Shown here: positions 22,657 through 34,380 of the stretch, piece by piece
Numbering within the stretch: position 1 is the stretch's first letter
Layout: each line of letters opens with the position of its first letter
From: Paramacrobiotus metropolitanus
Taxonomy: Eukaryota; Tardigrada; Eutardigrada; Parachela; Macrobiotidae
Length of the DNA stretch: 64,000 nt
Assembly (NCBI RefSeq): GCF_019649055.1
Contig: NW_026570390.1
Location: 124,001 to 188,000, forward strand
Direction of reading: 5' to 3'
Position numbers and translations under genes: made by a program
The notes under the pieces: model-generated
Told to the model about the DNA's origin: nothing
Databases searched by the model: none
What the model saw: only the letters and a program-made list of their open reading frames with translations

Positions 22657-25600
22657 CTAACTAAATAGCCACTGCAATAAACCGCCATCCTCGTCATGAC
22701 CAAAGTCGTCATCCGGCTCATCGTTGAAGCATCCATCCAGAGCTGCAAATGTGATTGGGCTCAGTTCAGCGATGTCCAACTGGCGAAGATCTAGCGTATC
22801 CCATTCCTTTGGTGCATCACCAGGGCGCAGATGGTTGAACCTAAAAACAAGATTTACCGCACGTAGTCAAAATAGGAAGCGACAGCTGGTGCATGGACCA
22901 GGTATCTAACTTTGCACACAAATATCGTTCGCGTTCGTCTAATACATCTACTCGTACAGGTAGAGGCTATTGAGCTACACAACAGCATGCTAACTTTAAA
23001 AGTGAGGGATAAAAGATATCTGCGGTGGTGAAGACGCATCAGCGTGGCCCTGCGGCGCAATGTCTCAATAACGCGCCAGGTGGCGCTACCGTGCCGAGAT
23101 GAGCACGAATGCCAGTAGTCCAGTCTTTTTGAAGTGGCTCCCGTGGCGTGCCTTCGGAGTTTTGTCTGTGCTTTTTTTACTGCGCGCATACTGTTTTATG
23201 CAGACGATTCCACCAATTCAAAATTTAAAATTACGGCCGAAAGCGTAGGTTTCCATTATTTTTCTGAACTTGGTAACTAAAACTGGAAGAAATGCTGTGG
23301 AGGAATCCGAAAACACGAATTTTTCCACGACCACCAGTAGTCCTATCTCTTAAAATACTCATTGCAATACTGTTTAACGCTAATGTCTCGAGAAACGCTA
23401 ACGAGGTGTTGGGACATTGGCCAACCCAATGCTCAACTGCAAGGTCTCAAGGTAGCTGCAGAACATGCTCGACCACCGGAAGGAATGCTTGCTGGTAAAG
23501 AATGCGGATTTAGGGTATGCAGAATGCACCTGCTGCGCGCTCGCTCCAGGAACCCTGATTCGTGGCCAGGGTGTATATGAGAATGCGAATGCTTGCTGCG
23601 TTTCCTTCCGGTGCGGTTCCGTGCGTACCGTGGCGGGAGAGAGCAGTGAGATGGGTTGTGCCTTTAATCAATATACAAGTTGCTAAAGGGTGGGATGGTG
23701 GGTAAAGAAAACACACCAAAGGTCACTCACAAATATTGCAGGTGGAAAACAGAAAAGAAATTTACCGCACAAAGTCTTCAGTAACAAGAAAAGAAACCAC
23801 AAATTTCAGACGCAACAAAAATGACTTCCGAATGCAACTCTACTATAAAGAGCGACATGTGCACAACAGCGCGATGAACAAAGGCAAGATGGCGTCCGGC
23901 AAGAGGTCCGCCAATCACTTGCTTTGATGCCTTTGCGGATATTTCAGGAACTTTCTAGAGGGCCAGCGTTTCTCTCAACTGCGTTAACCTAAGTTAGCGT
24001 TATAATCGCTAACTTCTATTATTGCCCTTCCTAAACGCGTAAGGCAGCTGTGGTGTATTAGTATTGATGATTGTCGTGAATGTCTGTTGTTAAGGACATA
24101 CAGTAGCACTAGCTACGATGTCGTAATGTGGACGATTTTGTTGGTTTCTGGTCATGTAGCGAAGTAAGCGAATATTAAATTAAAGAACATACCCGCGCTA
24201 CATATGTCACAATAGCGAATACTCAAAGAGCTAAAAAAAACCCTTTAAACAGTTTAAGTAAATAAAATTATTAAAATATCCGAAATTATTATTATCGAGT
24301 TACCTTAGGCTACTGAAACCAAACGAGCTACGAGGAGCGTTTGATAGAGCGAGTTTGCGTTACCATCACTCGATAGCCGTGCCTGTGTTTGTGCAACATG
24401 ATCAGCTGTCCAAACTGACAGCGACTTTTAAGCATAAAATTGTAACAAACGTTACACATTAAAACAATAACACAAATTAAAAAGGTGTAGAAATATGCAC
24501 TGTTGAAAGGTAATCCAAACAGCAGAACATCTCCCAGGCAGCTAGTCGTACACTCGTACTCAACGGCTACTTCGGTATTAACCTCTCATTCCGGCATCCC
24601 TTTCACTTTTGCACTATATGCCGGCATCCGGCTAGTTGAAAATGCAGGAAGAACAGCAGCATGAACAACCGGCCGCATCTGTACGTACAGATGTACGTCG
24701 ACCAATAGAAAAATCCGAAAAAGCACTTGAATCGAGTGCAACTGGTAAACCTGCAGTCGCCAACAAGGGCGGTTGTTCATGCTGGATTTTCAACTAGCCG
24801 GCTGCCGGCATATAGTACAGGAGTGAAAGGGGTGCCGGAATAAGAGGTTTATCGAAGTATTGATTAATGGTAAACTCGGTCTACCAATGCAAACGCAAAC
24901 GGTCTACCAATGATTAATGCAAACTCGATCTACCAACTGAAGGTACCCGTTCTTCGTACTGTAATTAATTGTTTTAGCAGGTCTTACGCAACTGCTAGCA
25001 CTACGTACAGGTACAGAAAGAGGGCAATGCTGTTCCACTGATCCGGATAGGCTACCGTTTGCACCCATCGCGCATGTATAGTTTTGACCTTTTTGAACAC
25101 CCGCTGACTAACGGCCGGACACTGGTCGTTGAGCGCCTCTAGCAGGATGCGCATGTGTTCAGTGGGTGTCTGTGACGACCGAAAGCATAGGCACGGGATG
25201 ATAACTGGACTGGGATCATTATCCGGACGGTCCGGACCACGCCAACGGATCAGTTTCCGCTCCGATCTGGGCAAACGCGGGTGAGCAAACCATAGCAACA
25301 TCTGCTCCGCTGCGCGCTTGAAAAAATGGCTGAACGTGAAATAATCAGGACCAGCTGCTCACACACCGCCATCATCTTCGATAATCCACTTTGAGAATGC
25401 CTGATATCCAGAAAGAAGCGATCCGTCCCCAAATCAACATTCCTGCCATTCTTAATCGTGATTGTGCGCCTTTCCTGGCTAATACGGCGCATGTCATTTT
25501 CATCTTTGAAGCAAGACCGAATCTTTCGTGTGAATGACTCGCGTGCTCTATCAACGCCAGCGTCTGCGTGCGTATAGAGATTACGCGGTCGAGCGCGGTT

Positions 25601-26160
25601 TCCAGTTTCTCTTTGAGATACAGATACTCGGCATATTCCGTTGTTGCGTCAGTAGTAAGCAAGTCATTAGTATGCCCTGCTGGCAGGTCTTGTGGTATTC
25701 TTTCGCAGTACGTACACAGATCGAACATGATGTGCCGGTGGTTGACGGACTCGCGAGATACCAATTTCCACAACGCGCAGACTCTAGTAAACAGAAATAT
25801 CACTCCAGGATGGCACAAACAAGTTTTGAATGACGGGATATTTCGATAAAATTTTGAATAAAAACAACTGAGAAAAAGGGAAGAATTGCCCCCACCCGGC
25901 AGCTTCATTCAGATGGCTAATGGACTGACGGTCCGACAAATTAACTTATTGTCTGTAGTCGTAATGTCGAGAGATCTCATAATACAATTAGCTACAGCAA
26001 GAACAAATTGTTTACAGAACAAGGGTAAACGGATTTCACCATTTCGATGTAACAGGACTACAGCGACTCGCCCGTAACTGGGAATCCACATCCAGATAGA
26101 ACAAATACAAAGCCTATGATCGGATGTGGAAGTTCGGTGATGGAAATGTCTTCCATGCCT
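22657..26160 (-). pseudogene. Tudor-like family member i: 5'-truncated, frameshifted
   Basis: Exons recognisable by homology to the copy at 51457-54780: exon B about 26158-26085, exon C about 25783-24985, exon D 22840-22657 (NHLRPGDAPKEWDTLDLRQL, ending in an acidic tail). Exon A, with the Tudor-like modules, is absent upstream of 26160. Exon B has a frameshift and an 8-bp deletion that removes its GC donor. Exon C changes frame near 25490 and near 25310; readable pieces include VCALWKLVSRESVNHRHIMF and CPAVSQRVFKKV. The intron between C and D is about 2.1 kb and holds an inverted-repeat element. Probably non-functional. Confidence 0.75.
24582..24847. mobile_element. Short inverted-repeat element (MITE), about 266 bp
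   Basis: Arms of about 75 bp: CCTCTCATTCCGGCATCCC at the left, its imperfect complement ending GGTGCCGGAATAAGAGG at the right, with inner matches through TATGCCGGCATCCGGCTAG. It sits in the C-D intron of the broken family member i. Flanks TTAA and TTTA do not give an exact duplication. Confidence 0.65.
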
Positions 26161-26809
26161 GCAAAAGTTTTTCAGTTTCGACTTCACAGGCAAAAAAGTC
26201 CAAGAAAACCCTCTGACACTATTGAGATTCATTTAACGCAGCATCGTCCACCGCTTCGACTGTCATGTGAAGAACACGTTGTGATCACAGGTCTTGAAAT
26301 TACTGCATTTATATGTCTACATACAGTATATTATCTGTCTGCATTTATATGTTTACGACGGACGCTTTTTTATGGTGTGTACTCTAAATAGCCTCAAGGC
26401 ATTATCGCCTGTTATTCTCGTCATAACATCTTGATCCATCATCTCTATGTTATGTACGTACCATACATCTTATACGTTAAACTTTTGTAAGATTTCTTCC
26501 AAACCTTAAATAGTAAAACCAACCATTCTCTGCAAATCTGCTATTTCAACGCTATTGAATGATCTATAGACATCAAAGTTTGGTTCAGTGTATCATTCGA
26601 AAAAAAGGGATACACATGGAATTTCGCTGATGCTTACGCTAATAATATGTACAATAGTAGAGATAATGGTTGTCGTCCTCGGCAACGCCTTTAATTTCGC
26701 ATCATAGCCATTCTTTAGCACAATAGTCCACATCCACCAGAACGAGGAGGTTTCAAGTGCAACCGATGCAACATTTACTCTGCGAGAACACCCGACTACT
26801 CTGCAGCGA
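26161..26809. other. No gene seen
   Basis: This is where exon A of the adjacent broken family member should be, but no trace of it was found. AT-rich and without recognisable coding sequence. Confidence 0.3.
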
Positions 26810-27071
26810 CTCGTTTTGCTTATTCCTGTCTTAAACGAGGAGACAGCACCAAACGAGCGCAGTAAGTGACATAACATCCAACTGAGGATGGAATGTACAT
26901 ACAAGTAGATTGGGCTGTTTGACTACGAATTTTTGGTATCATCCACGGTTGGTTAGTTCGTTTGAAATAAAGCTACTACGTCGCACAGTAGTCGGTAATA
27001 CTGTATTGTTGGTATCGTTTGGCGCTCGGTACTGTCTCCTCGTTTAAGACAGGAATATGCAAAACGAGTTT
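26810..27071. mobile_element. Inverted-repeat element (about 262 bp)
   Basis: The left end CTCGTTTTGCTTATTCCTG, followed by TCTTAAACGAGGAGACAG, is mirrored at 27020-27071 (CTGTCTCCTCGTTTAAGAC, then AACGAG). Arms are about 45-50 bp with a few mismatches. No transposase and no clear target duplication. Confidence 0.55.
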
Positions 27072-27155
27072 ATCTTGACCGGTCCACCTCAAGCGGCATG
27101 GTTATTAATTTTCTACGTTCTGTCATCAGCCAGGACTACTACTGTACAAACGGCG

Positions 27156-27163
27156 CATATAAG
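27156..27163 (+). promoter_or_regulatory. Possible TATA box of the first M13 gene
   Basis: CATATAAG about 290 bp upstream of the first ATG, within sequence that is conserved upstream of the second M13 gene (CATAAAAA near 38726). The position implies a 5' UTR of roughly 260 bp. Weak evidence. Confidence 0.3.
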
Positions 27164-27449
27164 CAGAGACTTGAGCTGTTAGTTAGTCAAATAGAAAAAT
27201 AAACCCCCAGGGCTAAAAACCGGTGCTGTCGGTACTTCCTGCATTCAGAATGTATAATTTCCCCAACGCAGTTACCGTTTAATTTTACCGTCTGGAGAAA
27301 CTGGTATTAAATGCAACAGTGCGGCAAGACTGTTTCTTTTATTTTATAGAAATCGTCTCGTTCCGTGGTCTTTAAAACAACTATTTTCTAAGGCAGTGAC
27401 AACTGGCTGTGGAGGACACTTTTTTCCTTAACGAGGAAATAAGTCAGCC

Positions 27450-30400
27450 ATGTTTCTCTGGGATGCTGTTAGACTTCTGCTTACTGCTAGTGCTATCAGA
27501 ATAGCTCAAGTTACCGGCAGGCAACCGTTATCAACGCCAGCCTGCAGATCTGATTTATGCCAAAACGTTGGTACGTACGTAGTTCAGTGCTGAACTGAGT
27601 TTAACTGAATAACAGAATAATTTATGTAATGAAAAATACATTAGGAATATCGATGATAGCTGAAAAAATCATCTGTTAAAGGGAAGTGGGCCGGTACATG
27701 GTACCAAATTCGTGTACATGCACGAAAACTTGCACTTTCGCGCACTCCCAAACACATTTTTGTTTCGGTTTATGAAGTTTTGTAGCCAGAAGATTTGTAT
27801 ACACTGGCGTGAAAACAGTTTGTGCGCGCAACATCCGGTTCGGGAGTTATGGCTGCTGCAAAATTCCAAAAAGTTTAAATGCGTTCAGGTGTACCAAAAG
27901 TCTCATTATAGACCGATCTCTCTCAAATTTTGCACGTAAATGCGCATGTCCATGAAGATCGTTTTTACACCGATCCAGACTTTCATGATTTTTTTCAAAT
28001 TTTAAAATGAATTTTAAAATTTTTGAAATTCATTTTAAAATTTGAAAAACATGCTAGAACAGTGGATCGGTGTAAAAACGTTCTTTGTAGTTATGTGCAT
28101 TTACGTGGAAAATTTGAGGGGATCGGTCCATAATGAGACTTCTGGTACACCTGAACGGATTTAAACTTTTTGGAATTTTGTAACAGCCATAACTCCCGAA
28201 CCGGATGTGGCGCGCACATACGGTTTTCACGCCAGTGTATAAAAATCTTCTGGCTGCAAAACGTCATAAACCGAAACAAAAAAGTGTTTGGGAGTGCGCG
28301 AAAGTGTAAGTTTTCGTGCATGTACACGAATTCGGTACCATGTCCCGGCTCACTTCCCTTAAACTGGATATAACGGATATACAGTATATGTATTAATAGA
28401 CCAGTTGCCACAGGTTATCAGCGATCACGTGAAAAAAATTTAGGAGCGGAAATGCAGTTCCCGTTATCTACAACGCTAGGCTAGCGTTGTAGACAACGGG
28501 AATTGGTCGCTAGTTGTTCTGAGTTTGTTTGACGTCCTTTACTCACGTTAAAGGTGAGATTTTCTGAGCTGATGGTATTAAAAGAAGGGTGTGAAGAGGT
28601 ATTTGCATAAAAGCAGTTTGGAAACGAAACTTTTTTCGCTACTGAGTTACGACCATAAGCAAACCTCCTGTTTAGATGTTGCAGTCTTGCACTTCCGTCC
28701 GAAAATGCATGCATTTTGCCGTTAGTTACGTACCAACCACCAAATTTGTTGTCGGTTTGGCCACGGTGCGGCATTTTTCCGGTTCATTGCCTGGTGAACT
28801 CAGTGTCAACTGGTCTATAAGAAACCGATAGGACGGTTTAGTGTTTTTTAGTTTTAGCGGAAACCGAGAAATTAGTGTGATGATTTTCTTAGCCCATGAG
28901 ATCGTCTCCAGCATGGATGACACCATCGATCCCTGCACAGACTTCTACGCTTACGCATGTGGTCGTTGGAACGTCAGCGATCCGTATGACCGGGATCAGT
29001 CTGGCGTCTTAAAAGCCAAGATTTCCGTTCAGCTTCAAGGTACGTGCCAAAAGCATTCGCTGACTGGATATTGGGCACCCAGTAATTCATGAGCACTATT
29101 AACCGAAATTTCCCATTTACCGCCGTTGGTGACTGCCACTGACTGGCACATATTCCGCGCAACTTTGGGCTGCGCGACAGTACACCGCGGAACATTTGGT
29201 GTTGGGACAATTCGTCAATCGGCCGCGAACCCTATTAGCTGTGGGACAGTTAGCAGCGTGGCTGTCAGGATGCATGGCAACGTATTCCATTGCCAGCACA
29301 CCCCCATGAAGTTGTATGATTACTTGTTTGTCTGTTGTTGTATTTAAGTTCACGATCAAGTAAACAGCAGTATGCTCCTTTGATACATCACCGATCGGCG
29401 TGCAGATGCACAGAGTAGTATTCAACGCTCATGAAAGATTTGAGAAGGATTATATTACGCTAAATTTTCCTTATGTGATATTAAATTTCTTAATGATGGT
29501 TTTCTGCACAACACAAATTGTGTTTTCGATGAGAGGAGAGCGAATATAATCGACCCCACCCATGCCATATTTGGCCGTAAATTATGCAGCCGGAGCCAGT
29601 TCCCCAAACCGGATGCCAGAGCAGCTGTGGCCAGACTATCTTGCGAATTTTTTAACTCCCTCCCAAACGTTGCGCGGTCAAATGTCGCGTTACAAAACGG
29701 CTGCGCGACGAGGTACCCCAAAACGAATTGTCACTGCGACGGAATGTCCTGCGGCGAATTGGGCTGTCACGGAAGCGAAGCATCAGTTGAACGGGTTTTT
29801 ATAATTTGAACAGTTAATCTTAGACACAAATTTAACCGCCTACAAAGTACAAATCAAGGATGCCCTGCTGCATTTATGATTCGTGCTCGTGTTCACCGGC
29901 ATTTTTGTGTCTTTTAGAACTGTTTGACAATGGAAGTTATACCAATCCCACCGAGAAAAAAGCCTCAGATATATACAACCAGTGCATCCGCCAAGCTAAT
30001 GGTATTCGCATAATCATAGCTGCAAAGTATGCTTTCATGTTCTCGCTTTAGAATTAAGCAGCATATCGGTAAGAAAATAGTTGTGAAAATAATAACGATT
30101 GGAGAAACACCTTTCCTGATGCGAAAACACAGAATGTCCACCATTATTTGATTTTGTAAATAGACCAACCATTCGATGACCGCAGTCTTGTGGGCGCTGT
30201 GGACGACTTGTTAGGTGGATGGTCACTATTGGAACACCACCGCAATGTGTCCGCATTTCGTTTGGACGACGCTCTCGTTCGGTTGCAGCTCAATAACATT
30301 GTGGTCTATGGCTCTCTGCCCGTATCCCGAAACGTGTTTTCCAGCGACGAGAATATCTTGTTTTTTGTGAAGCCTTACCGCCTCTCATGGCTGTGGGAAA

Positions 30401-33199
30401 TGGAAGCACTGATCAATGGACATGGCAACCTCACTGTAAGCTATTTAACTGCTCAGCTCATGAACAAATGGACGCCGATCGTGCAGCGTTTACTGAAAGC
30501 AACCAATGCAAGTGCAGACTGGTCTACTGTAAAAAACCGACTGGAGCAAGCTATTAGACTGGATGTCAGTCTGGCGGTGGGGCGAGTTGAGGTGTGTTGC
30601 AAAAATCTACTGAACCTGCGGCTGTTGTGGCATCTATTGTTAAAGTCATTAAATAAAAATCCATTCCTGCCTTCCTTGGACAGTAATTTGAAATATACGG
30701 CAGTTAAATGTTTCCACATTGTTTTTGTCCATTGTATCACTTTTTTCAGCATTTTCCGTTGTATTTTAATTAGACGGAAGGTATTAATGCTTTATTCTAT
30801 TATTTAATGCAACTAATTTTTTGTCTTCGTATTTATTTATATTATTTCATCAGATTTGAAATTTTGCCTGCCTGTTCTGTTTTTTTTAGAGGTATTTGTT
30901 TGGCCTTTCAGTTTAACACAGTACGGACTTCTAAAGACATTCAGATGCGCTTGACGTTTGGTGACCTGTCTAGACCACCATACCGTTCGCGGTTTCTAGC
31001 GTCCTTTTTGTCGCTGTTTAACACCATGCTCAAAGCATCTTCAGTGAAGTTTCAAGCCACGACTACCACGACGTTTGGCGCCCCCAACTCAGAGTATATC
31101 ATCCAGCTGGACCGGAAGATGGCGCAGCTGGAATGGGACGGCGATGCGGGACGGACGGTACTGGCGGACTGGCTGTGGTGGATTTCCGTTTATCACTATC
31201 ATCTTGCATATCGAGGAAAGGGCACATGCGTGAAGTTGGTGAAAGCGGCCATGCCGTTGACCGTGTCGGGAATGTTCTTCAAGACATACATACCGAGTGA
31301 AGCTGTTGAAAAGGTCAAGCACACACGTCCTTTATTACGTAAAAGCTTTCTCCAGAAATGTTTTGTGCAGAATATGGAGTCAAGGCAAAAAGCCAGATGA
31401 AGAAGTAATTAACGGCTGTTTGCGTCCAGCAGGCCAAAGTGCTGGCGTTCGAAATTGCGAACGGGGTTCGCGACGCTGTCCTTCTCAAAGCAACATGGAT
31501 GGACCGGGCAACGCAGGATGCCGCCGTGGATAAGCTAAATCATACACTGCTGGTGATCGGTTACCCTGAAGAGTTCTTGCACGATTCGACACTCATCGAT
31601 GACCTCTATGCAAAGGCTAGTCAATCTTAATTCTTGGTATACTATTGATTGTTTAAAATACTTTAAAAAGTGGACTATTGCAATTCGCAAGAAAGTACGA
31701 GGAGATACCCTCAGTAAGACCTTTGCTTTGGTATGGCTTCGAAAGCAGGACACGGTCATTAATAAATACATCGAAGCTTATGTAATCAACCGGTGCGAAT
31801 CATATCCCGTTTGCAGGTTCATGTGGAAGTATCGTTCTTCGACACTCTGCGCACTATAGATCGAAGCAACAGTTGGATTAACCTGCGAAAACTCTCCCAC
31901 ACTGCCGCCAGCGATGACCCATTTTATCCGACTGACCTGACCTTGCTTAGCGCCGTAATGCTACCCGAGAGCAATCGTATTGGTACCTTGTTAGCTTGTT
32001 TTTTTTTGAGTTTTTTTATTATAACCACTGTGAGGAGAGAAGCGGCTCACGTAAAGCGACAACATCTTTCAAAGGATTTCAACGTATTGCGTCGTGGGGC
32101 AGTGGTATTGCCTACGCTGATCTAACGTCGTAGCCGGGGTTCGATTCCCCCATCGGCGCCTTTTTCATCCGTATCTCGGTTTCCAGTGGATAGCGTCCTG
32201 GTTCTACTACCCTTGATACAATTACTTCTGTTCGATACCTAAAAGACTTTTACAGAATTTGACGTTAATAATTATTATACGATTTTTAACACAGTTTTCT
32301 GAATAAATATCTTCCGTTTTTAATTTTTTTTATGTATGGTTGATTATTTTTGTTTGTCTGTTACAGTTTCTTATTTTAAATTTCGTTATTACATTTTTGC
32401 TTTGTGCATGCCAAAGGTTAATTGATAAGCACTCCAAAATCATCGCTGGTTGCCTTTGCAGTTATTCCGGCGGCCTATTTGCAGCCACCAACGTTCTATG
32501 CGAGCAACATGGACATTATTAACTACGCTCGCTTCGGTTCTATGATTGGCCACGAATTCACCCATGGCTTTGATATCTTAGGCAGGTATGTTTTTTCTTC
32601 ACAGAAAACATTTTCTCCAAATACATGTTATGTTTAGGGAAAGAATTCGGAAAAGACGGCAAACTGTTTAGCTTGTGGACTAATGCGACACAGAACAACT
32701 ACAATACAAAAAAGCACACTTTAGTGGATTTCTACAACAATATTAGCCCGAAGAACGACAGCGTCGATGGACTGCAAACTCTCGGCGAAAATATTGCCGA
32801 CATCAGTGGATACCGCGCTTCTTACTTGGTATTCCAATATTTATAATAATTCAGTACGAATTTATGGTGCGCAAAGAATGATTTGTCTGTAGGCTTTTCG
32901 TAATTTTCTGCGCCGCACGAAATTCCGCATCAAACTGCCGGGTTTGGAAGCCTTGAATGAGGAGCAACTGTTCTGGTTAATAGAAGCACAGGTGACAATT
33001 TTTTGGGGTTAGAACGGGGAATTGTTACAACGGGAGTTGTTTTCAGACATATTGCACCCGTCATCCAGCGTCGCTTGACACAGCGCACGCACCGAACAGA
33101 TACCGTGTGATGGGATCGTACATGAATAATGTGGATTTCGGTGCAGCTTACAACTGTTCGCTGGGATCCCCGATGAACCCGAGGATCAAGGGATGGTAG
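27450..33199 (+). CDS. Secreted neprilysin-like M13 zinc metallopeptidase, copy 1, eleven exons
   Basis: M13 peptidases cleave extracellular peptides. Exons: 27450-27570, 28893-29039, 29918-30001, 30164-30591, 30912-31313, 31433-31615, 31817-31982, 32462-32581, 32638-32828, 32893-32991, 33047-33199, giving 697 residues with every frame joining. Exon 1 encodes a signal peptide (MFLWDAVRLLLTASAIRIAQ), not the usual type II membrane anchor. Next comes CRSDLCQ, then DPCTDFYAYACGRW. The zinc site HEFTH is at about 541-545, ENIAD at about 601-605 (60 residues on, as in the family), HAPNRYRV holds the catalytic His/Arg, and the C-terminus ends in Trp. The usual substrate-binding NAYY is replaced by SAVM. 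Introns after exons 6 and 8 use GC donors (AAG|GCTAGT, TAG|GCAGGT). The intron after exon 8 is only 56 bp. Tandem duplicate of 39035-43672. Confidence 0.9.
27681..28358. mobile_element. Palindromic foldback element (678 bp) in intron 1 of M13 copy 1
   Basis: Two arms of about 270-300 bp are near-perfect inverted repeats, from GGGAAGTGGGCCGGTACATGG at the left (first 20 bases shown are diagnostic) to CGGCTCACTTCCC at the right, meeting near 28015 at a small central palindrome. It is flanked by TTAAA on both sides (27676-27680 and 28359-28363). The same intron of M13 copy 2 has an unfilled site (AATAAACTGGAT near 39265). A TTAA-like duplication would suit a piggyBac-type source, but no transposase is present. 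A related half-copy lies at 44676-44775. Confidence 0.8.
28458..28502. other. Short hairpin, 21-bp arms
   Basis: Inverted arms TTCCCGTTATCTACAACGC and its complement with one mismatch, 3-base loop, in intron 1 of M13 copy 1. The paralogous intron has only the left arm in diverged form. Confidence 0.6.
32022..32207 (+). mobile_element. tRNA-like SINE insertion in intron 7 of M13 copy 1
   Basis: The stretch is absent from the same intron of copy 2, where TATTATAAC runs straight into TACCCTTGATA. Inside it, 32088-32160 has a Pol III A-box-like GGGGCAGTGG, a good B box GGTTCGATTCC in a T-arm, a 5'-GCGTCG/CGGCGC-3' acceptor-like pairing, and TTTTT directly after. The anticodon arm does not fold well, so a functional tRNA is unlikely. 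The insertion fits a tRNA-derived SINE or an inserted tRNA relic. Confidence 0.55.
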
Positions 33200-33424
33200 A
33201 GATGGTTTCAACTTTTACTGACGATATCAATACAACTGTACAGTAGTGAGAAAGATGATCACTACAAATCGGCAAATTCTTCCTGGCTTTTCTCAGTCCT
33301 GTAGTGCTAGCCTGAAGCGGTGCGCTTCCCTCGTAAACAGCTTCGAGTATTTGCCCATCTAGCTTAGATAGTTAATAAAAAAAACAATTATAATAAGACT
33401 TTGTATTATGCATTACGAGCTTTC

Positions 33425-33485
33425 GTACTCTGTATTACAAGCGCTGCTAAATAAGAAGCGGAAGTGCCGCTCGATGGCAGAAAAT
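33425..33485 (-). repeat. R1-related end downstream of M13 copy 1
   Basis: TGTATTACAAGCGCTGC and AGCGGAAGTGCCGCT match the end of repeat R1; the same sequence lies downstream of M13 copy 2 at 43930-43990, so it predates the gene duplication. Confidence 0.55.
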
Positions 33486-33564
33486 TTTAGCGAACGTCGT
33501 TACCCGAGGCTTATCTTCTTATATATCTTGACTAGAATATTAAGTTTAGACTGAGCAGAAGAGG

Positions 33565-34380
33565 TGGTGGGCATGAAAACTGCATTCTTTTTTATCGTCC
33601 CACCTTCGCTTAAACTTGGAATCGATTTGTATGTACTGTGTTGTCGAGTCAACTTGGCACCTTTTTTTACAGTGAGTCGGATCCACTTAGCGTATAACTC
33701 ACTACAGTATATTGCATGAAACCAGAACCATCGTGTCAGATAGTCAGCCGAATACCGATTCAGCAACCAGCCAAGTCACATGGCGGCCAGTCTTCCTGTT
33801 ATCCAGCAAGGCGGTAAAATATGGGCATTTCGCTGAATTGTATCATTGTACCCGTTTCAAGTGGGTGATTGCATATTTTCCCGAATTGCGCTCATACATA
33901 ATTTCCAGCATTCGGGCCTGGTTCAGCGTGGCATTTGCAACGTGCACTTATTTCAAATGCTTTACTATTACCAGCCACTTTGCCAGTGGCCAAAACGGCT
34001 TAAAAGTTGATAATTATAATTATGTAATTAAAAGTTGATCAAGTGGCACCACGAAGTTTGCGTAGAAGTACGGGAAATCAGCACTTGCATAGTGTCCATT
34101 GATCGTGCATGTGAACGCATGGCCATGCACACGCTGCATGTGCGCTGTTTTCCCGTACACAAACTCTGTTGTGCCACTTAATCGAGCCGCTACAGTATTA
34201 TTATGGCCCACGTACAAGGATATTTATTTGACAACAACCTTTAAGTGGCAATATATTACGCTAGTTTTAATAGTAAGTTGTGGATTCTCTGGTGACAGCT
34301 TATGGCTTGAAATACTCCAGTCCTATGGATGCATCATACAATCAAAAGTGCATGAACATGTTTGATCTGCGCTGCATTTT
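33565..34380 (+). repeat. Dispersed repeat R3, copy 1
   Basis: Aligns with 49490-50070: shared landmarks include GGGCATGAAAACTG, AATACCGATTCAGCA, CATTTCGCTGAA and CTCTGGTGACAGCTTATGG (CTGTCTGGTGACAGCTAAAGG in the other). The open frame at 33712-34038 is not conserved in the second copy, so I do not call a gene. Interrupted by a 139-bp inverted-repeat element. Confidence 0.7.
34041..34179. mobile_element. Small inverted-repeat element (139 bp) inside repeat R3
   Basis: Ends AAGTGGCACCACGAAGTTTG and TTTGTGCCACTT-type complement (AACTCTGTTGTGCCACTT) with about 35-bp arms; also CCCGTAC inside both arms. Missing from R3 copy 2. Confidence 0.6.

Noticed and set aside
32088-32160. Functional tRNA gene
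   Set aside because: B box, T-arm and terminator are good, but the acceptor stem has a mismatch in any register and no 7-base anticodon loop with a paired stem can be drawn; kept as a tRNA-like SINE.
33712-34038. 108-codon frame in repeat R3
   Set aside because: Not preserved in R3 copy 2 at 49490-50070.
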